DNA of 64,000 nucleotides from Acinetobacter variabilis (GTDB lineage: Bacteria > Pseudomonadota > Gammaproteobacteria > Pseudomonadales > Moraxellaceae): positions 1 to 64,000 of the forward strand of contig NZ_KB850113.1 of the NCBI RefSeq assembly GCF_000369625.1, written 5' to 3'. This document shows, in pieces, positions 29,268-38,966 of the stretch (position 1 is its first letter; every line of letters starts with the position of its first letter). The notes under the pieces were generated by a model. That model saw only the letters and a program-made list of their open reading frames with translations. It had not been told where the DNA came from and searched no databases. A program made the position numbers and the translations under genes.

Positions 29268-30206
29268 TTAATTTTTCGAGGCTTTTAACTTTTCAGTAAT
29301 TTCAACCAGCTGTTTAATCCGTTTGACCTCATCCCAGAGTACTTTGGCTTCAGGATAATGCTTAGACATCATCCCCAGCCATTGTTTGTAACGGCCGACC
29401 ATATTCATTTCCTTTTTATAGGAACCATTCAGGAAACGGATTTGCAGTTCAAGCAGCTCATTCCAGGTGATGAGCGGCTCATCAGAATTTTGACGAATAC
29501 ATTGGGTCAGATCAGGTGTAGTGACTGCACCACGGCCAATCATCAGGTCTTCACAGCCTGATTCTAGCTGACATTGCTTCGCATCGGCATTGGTCCAGAT
29601 TTCACCATTGGCAATGACATTGATTTTTAAGGCTTCACGGATCGGTTGCAGTTGGTCCCAAAAGGCTGGCGGAGTATAGCCATCGGCCTTGGTCCGCGCA
29701 TGAACAGTGACCCAGGCCGCTCCAGCATCTTCAATGGCATGCGCATTTTCCATCATGAAGTTGCGATCCATATAACCCAGACGCATTTTCGCCGAAACCG
29801 GGATATGTGCGGGCACTGCATCACGAACAGCTTTGACCAATTCATAAACGACTTCAGGTTCATCTAGTAGTACTGAACCACCACGGTGACGGTTTACGGT
29901 TTTGGCTGGACAGCCGAAATTCATGTCAATTGCAGGCGCGCCCATAGCAGCGACTTTCACTGCATTGGCTGCCAGCATTTCCGGGTTATTTCCCAGAAAT
30001 TGTACATGCACTGGCGTACCGGTAGCAGTTTTGCCCTCATTATTTAACAGTTCAGGGCAGTAGGTGTGATAGATATGATCTGGCAGCACCGAATCCGTGA
30101 CACGAATAAACTCGGTTACACACCAGTCGAAGCTCCCGACGGATGTCAGTACATCACGCATAATCGGGTCAGTTAAGCCTTCCATGGGTGCAAGAACAAG
30201 TTTCAA
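29268..30206 (-). CDS. dusC: tRNA-dihydrouridine(16) synthase DusC
   Basis: 312 aa FMN-dependent TIM-barrel enzyme reducing uridine to dihydrouridine in tRNA. LAPMEGLTDPIMRDVLT at the start, MNFGCPAKTVNRHRGGS with catalytic Cys99, SAKMRLGY, VTVHARTKADGY and IANGEIWT. The GYTPPAFWDQL and overall length favour the DusC branch over DusA or DusB. Encoded alone, facing the NERD gene. Confidence 0.92.
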   Translation of the reverse strand: MKLVLAPMEGLTDPIMRDVLTSVGSFDWCVTEFIRVTDSVLPDHIYHTYCPELLNNEGKTATGTPVHVQFLGNNPEMLAANAVKVAAMGAPAIDMNFGCPAKTVNRHRGGSVLLDEPEVVYELVKAVRDAVPAHIPVSAKMRLGYMDRNFMMENAHAIEDAGAAWVTVHARTKADGYTPPAFWDQLQPIREALKINVIANGEIWTNADAKQCQLESGCEDLMIGRGAVTTPDLTQCIRQNSDEPLITWNELLELQIRFLNGSYKKEMNMVGRYKQWLGMMSKHYPEAKVLWDEVKRIKQLVEITEKLKASKN

Positions 30207-30342
30207 TGGTCAACACCTGTTAATTCGAAAAACGGTGTTATACGGCTTTTTGGTGGGAAAGTCCAGGCAGTTTAATTTTCATATGAATTGCAGAAAAAGA
30301 TTAATCCTGAATGAGTACTTATTGAACTTTTGCTATCTAAAT

Positions 30343-30371
30343 AAAAAAACCTTAAATCGGCTGATTTAAGG
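30343..30371 (-). terminator. Terminator of the MFS gene
   Basis: CCTTAAATC, loop GGCT or AGCC, GATTTAAGG form a perfect 9-bp stem. On the minus strand it is followed by seven T residues, fitting the transporter gene whose stop is at 30405. Confidence 0.8.
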
Positions 30372-30404
30372 TCTGGATTTAAATCTTAAAAATCTAAGAT
30401 TGTC

Positions 30405-31844
30405 TTAATCGACCAGTTTTTCGAATTTCATACTTTCACGATAATACTGACAGCCTTTATACAGCAGGAATACACCAATTAGGCCGGCTATCGCATTGAC
30501 GATAGAAATCGAATTACCCACCATTAAGGTATTTTCATAATAACGGTCAGTAATCAGCGCCACCGCAGTTGTACCCACACCGAGTGCAATCAGGTTGGAA
30601 ATTAGCAGGAATTTTGCTGATACCTGAGAGCGCAACTGGTTCGGTGTCAGCATCTGGGTAGCAGCGGCTGATGCCGGAATCGGAAAGGTGGAAAAGAACA
30701 TCGCGACAAAGATCAATGCGAATGAAAACTGCATATTGTCGACCTGAGTAAATAGCACACTTGGAATGATCAGGGCAGCACAGCCAATTGCACCGGCACG
30801 GATCGCTGCATCGCTATAGCCACGTTTAGAAAAGAAGTCGATGAGCCAGCCACAGAATAGAGCACCTGAAGTATTTGCGACAAGAATAATACTTCCAAGG
30901 ATATATCCGGTCTGGCTTGCATCCAGGCCAAAGTGACGCATGTAGTAGGCCGGTGCCCAGCCGAGCAGGGAATACAGCATCATGGTGTAGAAAGAGAAGC
31001 CAATAAAATGACAGAAGAAAGTTTTTTTATGGGTTTTGATAAAACCCATAGAATTTTTAAAAGATGCTTTAACTGCGACACCATTGGCATCCATTTTGAG
31101 GCCTTTACGTTCTGGTTCACGTACGGTCAGAATCATCATTAAGGCCAGTAATACACCCGGTAAACCGACAATCATAAAGGTCAGTTGCCAGGTTTTGATC
31201 TCACCAATTACCGGTAAAGTAATGAAGCTGACATCCTTGAGCAGACCAATCACATAGCCACCGATTAGGAACGCCAGTCCTGAACCGATAAAAGCGCCAA
31301 TAGCATATACGCCTAGCGCACGGCCCAGTTTATGTTTAGGAAACAGATCTGCCACGATTGAGTAAAAAGCAGGAGAAAGTGCGGCTTCACCTGCACCGAC
31401 ACTGAGGCGAGCTAGGAACATCTGGATAAAGTTTTTGCTTAGGCCGCAGGCTGCAGTTGCCAGACTCCAGAAAGCGATCCCGACCGAAATAATTTTCACA
31501 CGGGATTTTTTATCGGCTAGTGCGGCAATTGGTACGCCCATAAATGCATAGAACAGAGAAAAGGCCAGCCCTTGTAACAGGCTGAACTGGGTATCACTCA
31601 GCATTAGGTCAGCCTTAATCGGTTCAATCATCAGGGATAAAATCTGACGGTCTACGAAAGACAGAATATAGGCCACCATACAGATGATCACGACATACCA
31701 TTGATAGCTGCTACGTTCTGAAGCTGCTGGTGGAATTTCTGTAGCTACCTGTTCAGGGATAGGCGTAGTAATTTTTAGATGAGAATCGAGTGGTTGGACG
31801 TCATTGTCAACCTTGTCTATGACCAATGTTTTTTCATTCATCAT
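30405..31844 (-). CDS. MFS transporter, spinster-like, next to the paa genes
   Basis: 479 aa with about twelve membrane helices. After a cytoplasmic N-terminus of about 45 residues, SFVDRQILSLMIEPIKADL and GVPIAALADKKSRVKIISVG (the MFS loop 2-3 motif) are seen, with ARLSVGAGEAALSPAFYSIV and GRALGVYAIGAFIGSGLAF later. Position beside paaZ and the TGATACAT inverted repeat in its promoter suggest uptake of phenylacetate or a related aromatic acid, but the substrate cannot be read. AGGAT lies before two adjacent ATG codons (31844 and 31841). Confidence 0.82.
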   Translation of the reverse strand: MMNEKTLVIDKVDNDVQPLDSHLKITTPIPEQVATEIPPAASERSSYQWYVVIICMVAYILSFVDRQILSLMIEPIKADLMLSDTQFSLLQGLAFSLFYAFMGVPIAALADKKSRVKIISVGIAFWSLATAACGLSKNFIQMFLARLSVGAGEAALSPAFYSIVADLFPKHKLGRALGVYAIGAFIGSGLAFLIGGYVIGLLKDVSFITLPVIGEIKTWQLTFMIVGLPGVLLALMMILTVREPERKGLKMDANGVAVKASFKNSMGFIKTHKKTFFCHFIGFSFYTMMLYSLLGWAPAYYMRHFGLDASQTGYILGSIILVANTSGALFCGWLIDFFSKRGYSDAAIRAGAIGCAALIIPSVLFTQVDNMQFSFALIFVAMFFSTFPIPASAAATQMLTPNQLRSQVSAKFLLISNLIALGVGTTAVALITDRYYENTLMVGNSISIVNAIAGLIGVFLLYKGCQYYRESMKFEKLVD

Positions 31845-31879
31845 GCAACATCCTGTGCAAGTTATAGTGATTGGTTTAT

Positions 31880-31920
31880 TTGATACATATTTAATTATTT
31901 TTATTTTTTACATGTATCAA
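31880..31920 (-). promoter_or_regulatory. 9-bp inverted repeat upstream of the MFS gene (candidate PaaX site)
   Basis: TTGATACAT (31880-31888) and ATGTATCAA (31912-31920) are exact inverted repeats separated by 23 A/T-rich bases, 36-76 bases before the MFS start. The same TGATAC core recurs at the paaZ/paaA and paaJ promoters. PaaX of E. coli recognises TGATTC-type half-sites, so PaaX (42024) is the likely ligand; inferred. Confidence 0.5.
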
Positions 31921-31996
31921 TTAGTCTAATCTAGGAGTAATTTGCATAGCCGTCAATATGTCTGGATTAAAAAGATACAATTATTTTTAAATAAAT

Positions 31997-32026
31997 AAAA
32001 AAGGGAATCAAATAGACTCCCTTTTT
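31997..32026 (-). terminator. paaZ terminator
   Basis: AAAAAGGGA and TCCCTTTTT enclose an A/T-rich loop, 25 bases beyond the paaZ stop. On the minus strand it ends in a T-run. Confidence 0.75.
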
Positions 32027-32050
32027 GCTTTAAGTGTCTAAAAATAGTGC

Positions 32051-34162
32051 TTAAGCGGCTTTTTCTACGAGAGTCAGAATGTCATAAGTCGCGACCAGTT
32101 CATTGCGCTGGTTTTTCACTTTGATGTCCCAGACCACAACACCATGCGGTTTTTGCTCATCACGCAGTGGTTTTGGTGTTTTCTGCTTGCAGGTCAGTTC
32201 TACCTGAATGGTATCACCAATTTTCACAGGTTCTACGAAGCGCAGGTTATCCATACCGTAGTTGGCAATGACAGGACCTGGAGCAGCATCAACAAACAGG
32301 CCAGCAGCGGCAGAAACAATGAAGTAACCATGTGCGACACGTTCACCGAACAAGGATTCTGCAGCCGCAATCTTGTCCATATGTGCATAGAAGTAATCAC
32401 CACTTAAACCACCAAAGTTGACAATATCAGCTTCAGTAATGGTACGGCGTGCAGTCAGCAGGCGCTCACCGATCCGCAGTTCGTCGAAAGATTTCTTGAA
32501 TGGATGCACACGGTCTTCAAATACCTCCGCACCCGCGGTCCAGCTATGACCGACCTGAGTCAGCGCATTTGGTGAGCCTTGAATAGCAGTACGCTGCATA
32601 TAGTGTTTCACTGCACGCAGGCCGCCGAGTTCCTCACCACCGCCAGCACGCCCCGGACCACCATGCACTAACAATGGGAGTGGTGAACCATGACCGGTAC
32701 TTTCCTTGGCGCTCTCACGGTCCAGAATATGCACACGACCATGCCAAGGCGCGATCTTGCTGAGTAGCTGTTCAATATTTTCATCATGGTTACGCACAAT
32801 TGAAGCAACCAGACTTCCTTCACCACGAGCTACTAATGTTGCCAGTTGTGACAGGTCACTATACGGCATCAGTGTAACCACTGGGCCAAAGGCTTCGATA
32901 TTGTGAATCTGCTGGGCCTGAACTGGATCTTTACATAACAGCACTGTTGGCGGATAGAAAGCAGATTTTTCTGGGTGTGCGACCTGGATGCTAAAATCCT
33001 GGCGTAGGTGGCTACCCATGATGATTTCAGCTTCCTGTGCCAGTTGTTCTACCTTAGCAGCAACATCATGCTTCTGTTTAACGCTGGCCAGAGCACCCAT
33101 GGTTACGCCGTCCTGTGCAGGATCACCGATGACTACTTTCTGTAGTTTTTCAGTCAGGCGCCGCTGTACAGTATCGAGTAATGCTGCTGGCACAAAGGCA
33201 CGACGAATTGCAGTACATTTTTGTCCGGCCTTGGTCGTCATTTCACGGAAGACTTCACGCACAAACAAGTCAATGGTTTCATCGTTGGCTTGCTGGGTCA
33301 GGATGGCGCTGTTCACCGAATCGGCTTCCATGCTGAATGGAATGGAGTGGGCATTCAGGTGTGGATGTGCACGTAGTTTCTGGCCGGTAGCAGCCGAACC
33401 TGTGAAGGTTACTGTATCCTGTGCATTCAGGTGATCAAACAGGTTGTAAGTCTGTCCGCAGATCAGCTGCAGAGCACCTTCTGGCAGTAAATTACTGGCT
33501 AAAATGTCTTTAACCACTGCATGTGTCAGTTCTGCGCCTTCTGTTGCCGGTTTAACAATACATGGCACGCCGGCTAGTAGAGTCGGTGCAATTTTTTCCA
33601 GCATGCCCCAGATTGGAAAGTTAAATGCATTGATATGCACTGCTACACCGGCTTTTGGGCTCAGGATGTGTTTGGCACCAAAGCTGCCCTGTTTGGATAA
33701 TGGAATCCAGGCATCTTCAACCAGTGTAGTTTCATCGCTGAGTTCACGGCGAACCAGACTTGAATAGGCAAACAGGGTGCCAATCCCACCTTCAATATCA
33801 ATCCAGGCATCTTTGCGGGTACAGCCGGTTGCAGCTGCCAGGCAGTAATAATCTTCCTTACGTTCCAGTAAATATTGTGCCACCTGTTTCAGGGCATTGG
33901 CACGCTGGTGGAAAGTCCAGTGGGCAATGGCAGCACCTTTCTGTTTGGCATATTGCACTACGTTATGCATGTCGATGCCGTGGCTACTGACTTGGTAAAT
34001 CGCTTCACCGCTAATGGCGTGATAGACCGTACGTAAGTCATTTTGTGCGCTATGTTCACCGCCTAAAGCCAGTGAACTCAATACTTTAACTTTAGTTGAA
34101 TAATGCGCCTGTGTGTCGTCCTGAAGATCCGTGTTCTGGGTAGTGCTGTCCAGTTCCAACAT
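32051..34162 (-). CDS. paaZ: Bifunctional oxepin-CoA hydrolase / 3-oxo-5,6-dehydrosuberyl-CoA semialdehyde dehydrogenase PaaZ
   Basis: 703 aa fusion. The N-terminal aldehyde dehydrogenase domain (about 30-540) shows HINAFNFPIWGMLEKIAPTL, TFTGSAATGQKLR and the nucleophile in TKAGQKCTAIRR. The C-terminal MaoC-type hydratase (about 565-700) contains NFGGLSGDYFYAHMD and GERVAHGYFIVS. Together they open the oxepin ring and oxidise the aldehyde in phenylacetate degradation. Slightly longer than the E. coli enzyme. Divergent from paaA with a 262-bp shared promoter region; TGGAG precedes the ATG. Confidence 0.95.
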   Translation of the reverse strand: MLELDSTTQNTDLQDDTQAHYSTKVKVLSSLALGGEHSAQNDLRTVYHAISGEAIYQVSSHGIDMHNVVQYAKQKGAAIAHWTFHQRANALKQVAQYLLERKEDYYCLAAATGCTRKDAWIDIEGGIGTLFAYSSLVRRELSDETTLVEDAWIPLSKQGSFGAKHILSPKAGVAVHINAFNFPIWGMLEKIAPTLLAGVPCIVKPATEGAELTHAVVKDILASNLLPEGALQLICGQTYNLFDHLNAQDTVTFTGSAATGQKLRAHPHLNAHSIPFSMEADSVNSAILTQQANDETIDLFVREVFREMTTKAGQKCTAIRRAFVPAALLDTVQRRLTEKLQKVVIGDPAQDGVTMGALASVKQKHDVAAKVEQLAQEAEIIMGSHLRQDFSIQVAHPEKSAFYPPTVLLCKDPVQAQQIHNIEAFGPVVTLMPYSDLSQLATLVARGEGSLVASIVRNHDENIEQLLSKIAPWHGRVHILDRESAKESTGHGSPLPLLVHGGPGRAGGGEELGGLRAVKHYMQRTAIQGSPNALTQVGHSWTAGAEVFEDRVHPFKKSFDELRIGERLLTARRTITEADIVNFGGLSGDYFYAHMDKIAAAESLFGERVAHGYFIVSAAAGLFVDAAPGPVIANYGMDNLRFVEPVKIGDTIQVELTCKQKTPKPLRDEQKPHGVVVWDIKVKNQRNELVATYDILTLVEKAA

Positions 34163-34424
34163 TGTATAACTCCATTTATGATACGTTGTTGAGTTTGTTT
34201 TTACTTTTGATGTTTCATAAACTGCAATCTAAAAGCTTAAATGTCAATCATAATCGATGATTAAAAAAGTAAACTTCATGTAATAAAAAAAATAAAAATA
34301 ATATAAACAATAACTTAGAGTAAAATGCTTTTTAAAAATATATGATACTAAAAAAATAGTATTGATTTTATATTTGTATCGTTTTAATTTGAGTGTATCA
34401 GCACTTGGGATAAGTGAAACAAAC
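34163..34424. promoter_or_regulatory. Divergent paaZ/paaA promoter region with TGATAC motifs
   Basis: 262 AT-rich bases. TGATAC cores lie at 34179-34184 (near the paaZ start) and 34343-34348, and GTATC cores at 34376-34380 and 34395-34399 (GTGTATCA), so sites with both orientations surround the likely paaA promoter (TTGATT near 34362). These are candidate PaaX operators, by analogy with E. coli, where PaaX controls the divergent paaZ and paaA promoters. Confidence 0.5.
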
Positions 34425-35369
34425 ATGAATAAGCAACAACAAACATTCGATCAGAAGATAGAGCAGGACATTTCTATTGAAGCGAAGGACTGGATGCCGG
34501 ATGCCTATAGAAAGACCCTGATCCGCCAGATTGGCCAGCATGGGCATTCAGAAGTGATTGGCATGCTGCCAGAAGGTAACTGGATTACCCGCGCACCGAC
34601 TTTGAAACGTAAAGCGGTATTGCTGGCTAAAGTGCAAGATGAAGCAGGACATGGCCTGTACCTCTACAGTGCAGCAGAAACGCTTGGTGCAGACCGTGAT
34701 GATATGATGGAAAAGCTAATTGCTGGCCGCATGAAATATTCATCCATTTTTAACTATCCAACCCTGACCTGGGCAGATGTAGCGGCGATTGGCTGGCTGG
34801 TAGATGGGGCGGCAATCGTCAATCAGGTGGCACTGTGTCGTACATCTTATGGTCCTTATGCACGTGCCATGGTGCGTATCTGTAAAGAAGAAAGTTTCCA
34901 CCAGCGTCAAGGCTTTGAGGCCATGATGCAACTGGCACAAGGTACGCCAGAACAGAAACAGATGGCACAGGATGCAGTGAACCGTTTCTGGTGGCCGGCA
35001 CTGATGATGTTTGGTCCAAGTGATGGCAATTCTCCAAACAGTGCTCAAAGCATGCAGTGGAAAATCAAATTATTCAGTAATGATGCATTGCGTCAGAAAT
35101 TCGTCGACAACACCGTACCGCAAGTATTGCAGCTTGGCCTGACTGTGCCGGACCCAGATCTGAAGTTTAATGAAGAAACAGGCCACTATGAATTTGGCGA
35201 AGTGAACTGGGATGAATTCTTCGATGTGCTGGCAGGTAAAGGTCCATGTAACCATGAACGTATCGAAGCGCGTCGCAAGGCTTGGGAAGATGGCAAATGG
35301 GTACGTGAATCAGCAGCAGTTTATGCCAGCAAGCAACAGCAGCAGTTAGACAACAGAAAAATTGCCTAA
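34425..35369 (+). CDS. paaA: 1,2-phenylacetyl-CoA epoxidase, catalytic subunit PaaA
   Basis: 314 aa. Di-iron oxygenase subunit that epoxidises phenylacetyl-CoA. Helical bundle with metal ligands in [13 protein letters not shown] and [15 protein letters not shown]; also [26 protein letters not shown] near the N-terminus. ATG 34425 ([11 protein letters not shown]) is chosen; the frame is open 63 bases further upstream but into promoter sequence. First gene of the plus-strand operon. Confidence 0.96.
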   Translation: MNKQQQTFDQKIEQDISIEAKDWMPDAYRKTLIRQIGQHGHSEVIGMLPEGNWITRAPTLKRKAVLLAKVQDEAGHGLYLYSAAETLGADRDDMMEKLIAGRMKYSSIFNYPTLTWADVAAIGWLVDGAAIVNQVALCRTSYGPYARAMVRICKEESFHQRQGFEAMMQLAQGTPEQKQMAQDAVNRFWWPALMMFGPSDGNSPNSAQSMQWKIKLFSNDALRQKFVDNTVPQVLQLGLTVPDPDLKFNEETGHYEFGEVNWDEFFDVLAGKGPCNHERIEARRKAWEDGKWVRESAAVYASKQQQQLDNRKIA

Positions 35370-35397
35370 GGCAACGGAATAGCACAAGGATATGCAA

Positions 35398-35685
35398 ATG
35401 AACAAGAATAACTGGTCTTTATACGAAGTATTTATTCGCAGCAAACAGGGTCTGAGCCACCGCCATGTCGGCAGCCTGCGCGCTCCTGATGATGAAATTG
35501 CCCTGCAAAATGCCCGTGACGTCTATACCCGCCGCAATGAAGGGATAAGTATCTGGGTAGTGAAATCTGAACTGATTACCTCATCTCAACCAGATGAAAA
35601 ACCAGAGTTTTTTGATCCTTCACTGAACAAGGTCTACCGTCATCCGACCTTCTATCACATTCCAGATGGCATCGAGCACATGTAA
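35398..35685 (+). CDS. paaB: 1,2-phenylacetyl-CoA epoxidase subunit PaaB
   Basis: 95 aa, small scaffold-like subunit that bridges PaaAC heterodimers. WSLYEVFIRSKQGLSHRHVG and YTRRNEGISIWVVKSELI are family signatures. Two in-frame ATGs six bases apart; AAGGA (35386-35390) spacing favours 35398. Gap to paaA is 28 bases. Confidence 0.95.
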   Translation: MNKNNWSLYEVFIRSKQGLSHRHVGSLRAPDDEIALQNARDVYTRRNEGISIWVVKSELITSSQPDEKPEFFDPSLNKVYRHPTFYHIPDGIEHM

Positions 35686-35701
35686 GGTGGAGGGCAGAGC
35701 A

Positions 35702-36457
35702 ATGACGAATCAGGTATTAGCACAATTTTTACTACATGTTGGCGACAGCCAGCTCATCCTTTCACACCGTCTGGCAGAGTGGTGCGGTCATGCACCGGAG
35801 CTGGAACTGGATATTGCACTGGCAAATATCGGCTTGGATTTACTGGGTCAGGCACGTACAGCACTGAGTCTTGCCGGTGAAATTGAAGGACTGGGCCGTG
35901 ATGAAGACAAACTGGCTTATTTCCGTACCGAGCGTGAATACCGCAATTTGCTGTTGAGTGAACAGCCAAATGGTGACTTTGGTCAAACCATCGTGCGTCA
36001 GTGGTTGATGGATCATTACCATGCTTTGCTGTTTGCAGCACTCAGCAATAGTAGGAATGAAAACATTTCTTCATTCGCCATCAAGTCGCTGAAAGAGGTG
36101 AAATACCATTTGCGTTTTTCAACCTCATGGATGGAACGCCTGAGCTTAGGTACGGCAGAAGCACATGAAAAAATCCAGAATGGTCTGAACCAGCTATGGC
36201 GCTTTACTGAAGAGCTGTTCAGTCTGACTGCAGATGAGCGTCAGCTGGTTGATGCTTACCTGATTCCTGATCTGGAACTGCTGAAACCGAAATGGCTGGA
36301 AACCATATCTGCCGAGTTGCAACGTTTTGAACTGAGCTTGCCAGAAAGTGGTGCTTACCGTAGTGGCGCCAAGCAGGGACTACATACCGAACATCTGGGT
36401 TATGTACTGGCGGAACTGCAATATATGCAGCGCAGCTATCCAAGTATGAACTGGTAA
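35702..36457 (+). CDS. paaC: 1,2-phenylacetyl-CoA epoxidase, structural subunit PaaC
   Basis: 251 aa. Non-catalytic ferritin-like partner of PaaA. LAEWCGHAPELELDIALANI, DLLGQARTAL, EREYRNLLLSEQPNGDF and KEVKYHLRFSTSWMERL are typical. ATG 35702 follows GGTGGAGGG; 16 bases after paaB. Confidence 0.95.
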   Translation: MTNQVLAQFLLHVGDSQLILSHRLAEWCGHAPELELDIALANIGLDLLGQARTALSLAGEIEGLGRDEDKLAYFRTEREYRNLLLSEQPNGDFGQTIVRQWLMDHYHALLFAALSNSRNENISSFAIKSLKEVKYHLRFSTSWMERLSLGTAEAHEKIQNGLNQLWRFTEELFSLTADERQLVDAYLIPDLELLKPKWLETISAELQRFELSLPESGAYRSGAKQGLHTEHLGYVLAELQYMQRSYPSMNW

Positions 36458-36485
36458 ATCCAACACATCACAGGGAGTGAGTGGC

Positions 36486-36986
36486 ATGAATCTGATCAGA
36501 CATGTAGAAGATCAATGCTGGGATATCCTGGCACAGGTTTCCGATCCGGAAATTCCGGTCCTGTCGGTCCTTGACCTGGGCATGATTCGCGGGGTGGAGA
36601 TCAACCCGCAGGATGAAATCATCGTCCGATTGACCCCCACCTATAGTGGCTGTCCGGCAACCGATCTGCTTAAGGCGGAAATCACCCAGGCATTTGCAGC
36701 ACATGAGCTGACGCCGGTCAAAGTTGTGGTCGATCTGTCAGAAGCATGGACCACCGACTGGATGAGTGAGGAAGGCAAACAGAAACTGCAGCAATATGGC
36801 ATTGCCCCGCCCAAAGGTGGTTCAAACAGCTGCGGTACCCATGTCGCACTCAGCGATGGCATCCAGTGTCCACATTGTCATAGCCAGCACACCCGATTAC
36901 TCAGTGAATTCAGTTCAACCGCTTGCAAGGCGCTGTACAAATGTCAGGAATGCCTGGAGCCGTTTGACTATTTTAAATGTATTTAA
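36486..36986 (+). CDS. paaD: Phenylacetyl-CoA epoxidase maturation protein PaaD
   Basis: 166 aa. N-terminal MIP18/DUF59 domain (DPEIPVLSVLDLGMIRGVEI, TYSGCPATDLLKAEI) and a C-terminal Cys-rich module (CPHCHSQHTRLL, YKCQECLEPFDYFKC). PaaD is thought to help assemble the iron centres of the epoxidase. ATG 36486 is preferred over GTG 36477 because AGGGAG at 36472-36477 is spaced for it. Confidence 0.94.
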   Translation: MNLIRHVEDQCWDILAQVSDPEIPVLSVLDLGMIRGVEINPQDEIIVRLTPTYSGCPATDLLKAEITQAFAAHELTPVKVVVDLSEAWTTDWMSEEGKQKLQQYGIAPPKGGSNSCGTHVALSDGIQCPHCHSQHTRLLSEFSSTACKALYKCQECLEPFDYFKCI

Positions 36987-37051
36987 GGGCTTAAGCGCAC
37001 AAGCCATAACAATAAAGCGTGAGATCGCCACAGCTCAAGAAGGATTTTGAA

Positions 37052-38110
37052 ATGAGCCAGTTTATTCCGTTAACCATCAAATCGATTCAGCCTCAGACTG
37101 AACAGGCAATTTGCATTGCTTTTGAACTGAGTCCAGAACATGCCGATAGTTTTCAGTATCAGCCGGGCCAACACCTGACCATCCGTCACATGGCAGAACA
37201 GGGAGAATTGCGTCGTTGCTATTCGATCTGTAGTGATACTGATGAAGACATGAGTATCGCGATCAAGAAAATTGATCAGGGCCAGTTCTCGACCTGGGCC
37301 AATGAAAACCTGAAAGTCGGCGATGTACTAGAAGTGATGCCACCACAAGGTGTGTTTTTCCAGAAAGCGGCCAAGGCTGGTGGCAAACACTATCTGGGCT
37401 TTGCTGCAGGCAGTGGCATTACACCAATTTTGTCTATTGTCAAAGCAGTATTGAGCCGTCAGCAAGATGCCACTTTTACACTGGTTTATGGTAACCGTTC
37501 CTGGAAACAGACCATGTTCTCTGAACAGATCATGGATCTGAAAGACCGCTTTAAAGAGCGTCTGCAACTGATCAACATTTTCTCGCGTGAGCTGAATGAT
37601 AGCGAGATTTTCAATGGCCGTATTGATGCAGAAAAATTGCAGCAGTTGTTTCAGGCGGGCCTGCTTCCAGCAGAAACCGATCATTGCTTCGCCTGTGGTC
37701 CTGAAGAAATGATGAATGCGGTAGAAACCGTGTTGCCAACCCTCGGGATCGAACGCAGCAAAATTCACACGGAACGCTTCAATACCGGTACTGCACCAAA
37801 AGCATCTGCACAGCAGATCGAAAGCCGTACCGAGGAAAAGGTCAACATCATTCTGGATGGCCGTGAGCTGATCATTGAAGTGTCCAAACAGGATGACAGC
37901 ATTCTGGATGCGGCTTTACGTGCTGGAGCAGATCTACCTTATGCCTGCAAGGGCGGGGTATGCGCAACCTGTAAATGTAAGGTGCTGCAAGGTGAAGTGG
38001 AAATGGCGATCAACTATAGCTTGGAAGAAGAAGAAATCCAGAAAGGTTATGTGCTGAGCTGCCAGGCGCGTCCAACCACTCAAAATGTTCGTCTCAGTTT
38101 CGACGAGTAA
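37052..38110 (+). CDS. paaE: 1,2-phenylacetyl-CoA epoxidase reductase PaaE
   Basis: 352 aa. Electron-transfer subunit: FAD domain (RRCYSICSD near 59), NADPH domain (GFAAGSGITPILSIVKAVL, FTLVYGNRS) and a C-terminal plant-type 2Fe-2S domain with CKGGVCATCKCKV and a later LSCQARP cysteine. ATG 37052 follows AAGGA. Its gap from paaD is 65 bases and a further 64 bases separates it from paaG. Confidence 0.95.
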   Translation: MSQFIPLTIKSIQPQTEQAICIAFELSPEHADSFQYQPGQHLTIRHMAEQGELRRCYSICSDTDEDMSIAIKKIDQGQFSTWANENLKVGDVLEVMPPQGVFFQKAAKAGGKHYLGFAAGSGITPILSIVKAVLSRQQDATFTLVYGNRSWKQTMFSEQIMDLKDRFKERLQLINIFSRELNDSEIFNGRIDAEKLQQLFQAGLLPAETDHCFACGPEEMMNAVETVLPTLGIERSKIHTERFNTGTAPKASAQQIESRTEEKVNIILDGRELIIEVSKQDDSILDAALRAGADLPYACKGGVCATCKCKVLQGEVEMAINYSLEEEEIQKGYVLSCQARPTTQNVRLSFDE

Positions 38111-38174
38111 AGATTTTAAATTAAGCACCATGCAGATAAATGCATGAACGAAATAGAAACTTAAAAGGTGTGTA

Positions 38175-38966
38175 ATGGATTACCAAACAATTATTGTTGA
38201 AGAAAAAAATGCAGTGGGCTACCTGACTTTTAATCGTCCAAAACAGCTCAACAGTTTTAATGAAACCATGCATCAGGAAGTATCTTCTGTCGTAAAACGC
38301 TGGGCGCAAGATTCAGCAATTCGCGCTGTAGTGATTTCTGCAGAAGGTCGTGGTTTCTGTGCCGGTCAGGACCTGAATGATCGTGTGGTTGATCCAAATG
38401 CTGATGCGCCAGATCTCGGGCTATCGATTGAAAAATACTACAACCCGCTGATTAAACTGATTGCTGAAATGCCAAAACCGGTAATCTGTGCCGTGAATGG
38501 CGTGGCAGCGGGTGCAGGTGCCAATATTGCACTGGCTTGTGACATCGTGGTAGCTGCCAAATCTGCTTCATTTATTCAGGCTTTTTGCCGTCTCGGTCTG
38601 GTGCCAGATTCAGGGGGTACCTGGTTCCTGCCACGTCTGGTTGGCCGTGCTCAAGCGATGGGTCTTGCGATGTTGGGTGACAAAATCTCGGCTGAACGTG
38701 CGCTGCAACTCGGCATGATCTGGCAGGTAGTTGAAGATGATCAGTTAAAAGCAGAAGCTGAAAAAATGGCTGAACATCTGGCGACTCAGCCGACTTATGG
38801 TCTATCCCTGATTAAGAAAGCGATTCATGCCGCCGCAGACAATAATCTGGATGAACAACTGATTCTGGAGCGCGATCTGCAACGTCTGGCGGGCCGTTCT
38901 AGTGATTATCGTGAGGGCGTTCAGGCCTTTATGCAAAAACGAACACCACAATATAAGGGCTGCTAA
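38175..38966 (+). CDS. paaG: 1,2-epoxyphenylacetyl-CoA isomerase PaaG
   Basis: 263 aa crotonase-fold enzyme that converts the epoxide to oxepin-CoA. The oxyanion-hole segments are ISAEGRGFCAGQDLNDR and VNGVAAGAGANIALACD. SFIQAFCRLGLVPDSGGTWF with the catalytic Asp is the PaaG-type sequence, which is why it is called PaaG and not the hydratase PaaF. AAGGTGTGTA precedes ATG 38175. No paaF or paaH follows. Confidence 0.88.
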   Translation: MDYQTIIVEEKNAVGYLTFNRPKQLNSFNETMHQEVSSVVKRWAQDSAIRAVVISAEGRGFCAGQDLNDRVVDPNADAPDLGLSIEKYYNPLIKLIAEMPKPVICAVNGVAAGAGANIALACDIVVAAKSASFIQAFCRLGLVPDSGGTWFLPRLVGRAQAMGLAMLGDKISAERALQLGMIWQVVEDDQLKAEAEKMAEHLATQPTYGLSLIKKAIHAAADNNLDEQLILERDLQRLAGRSSDYREGVQAFMQKRTPQYKGC

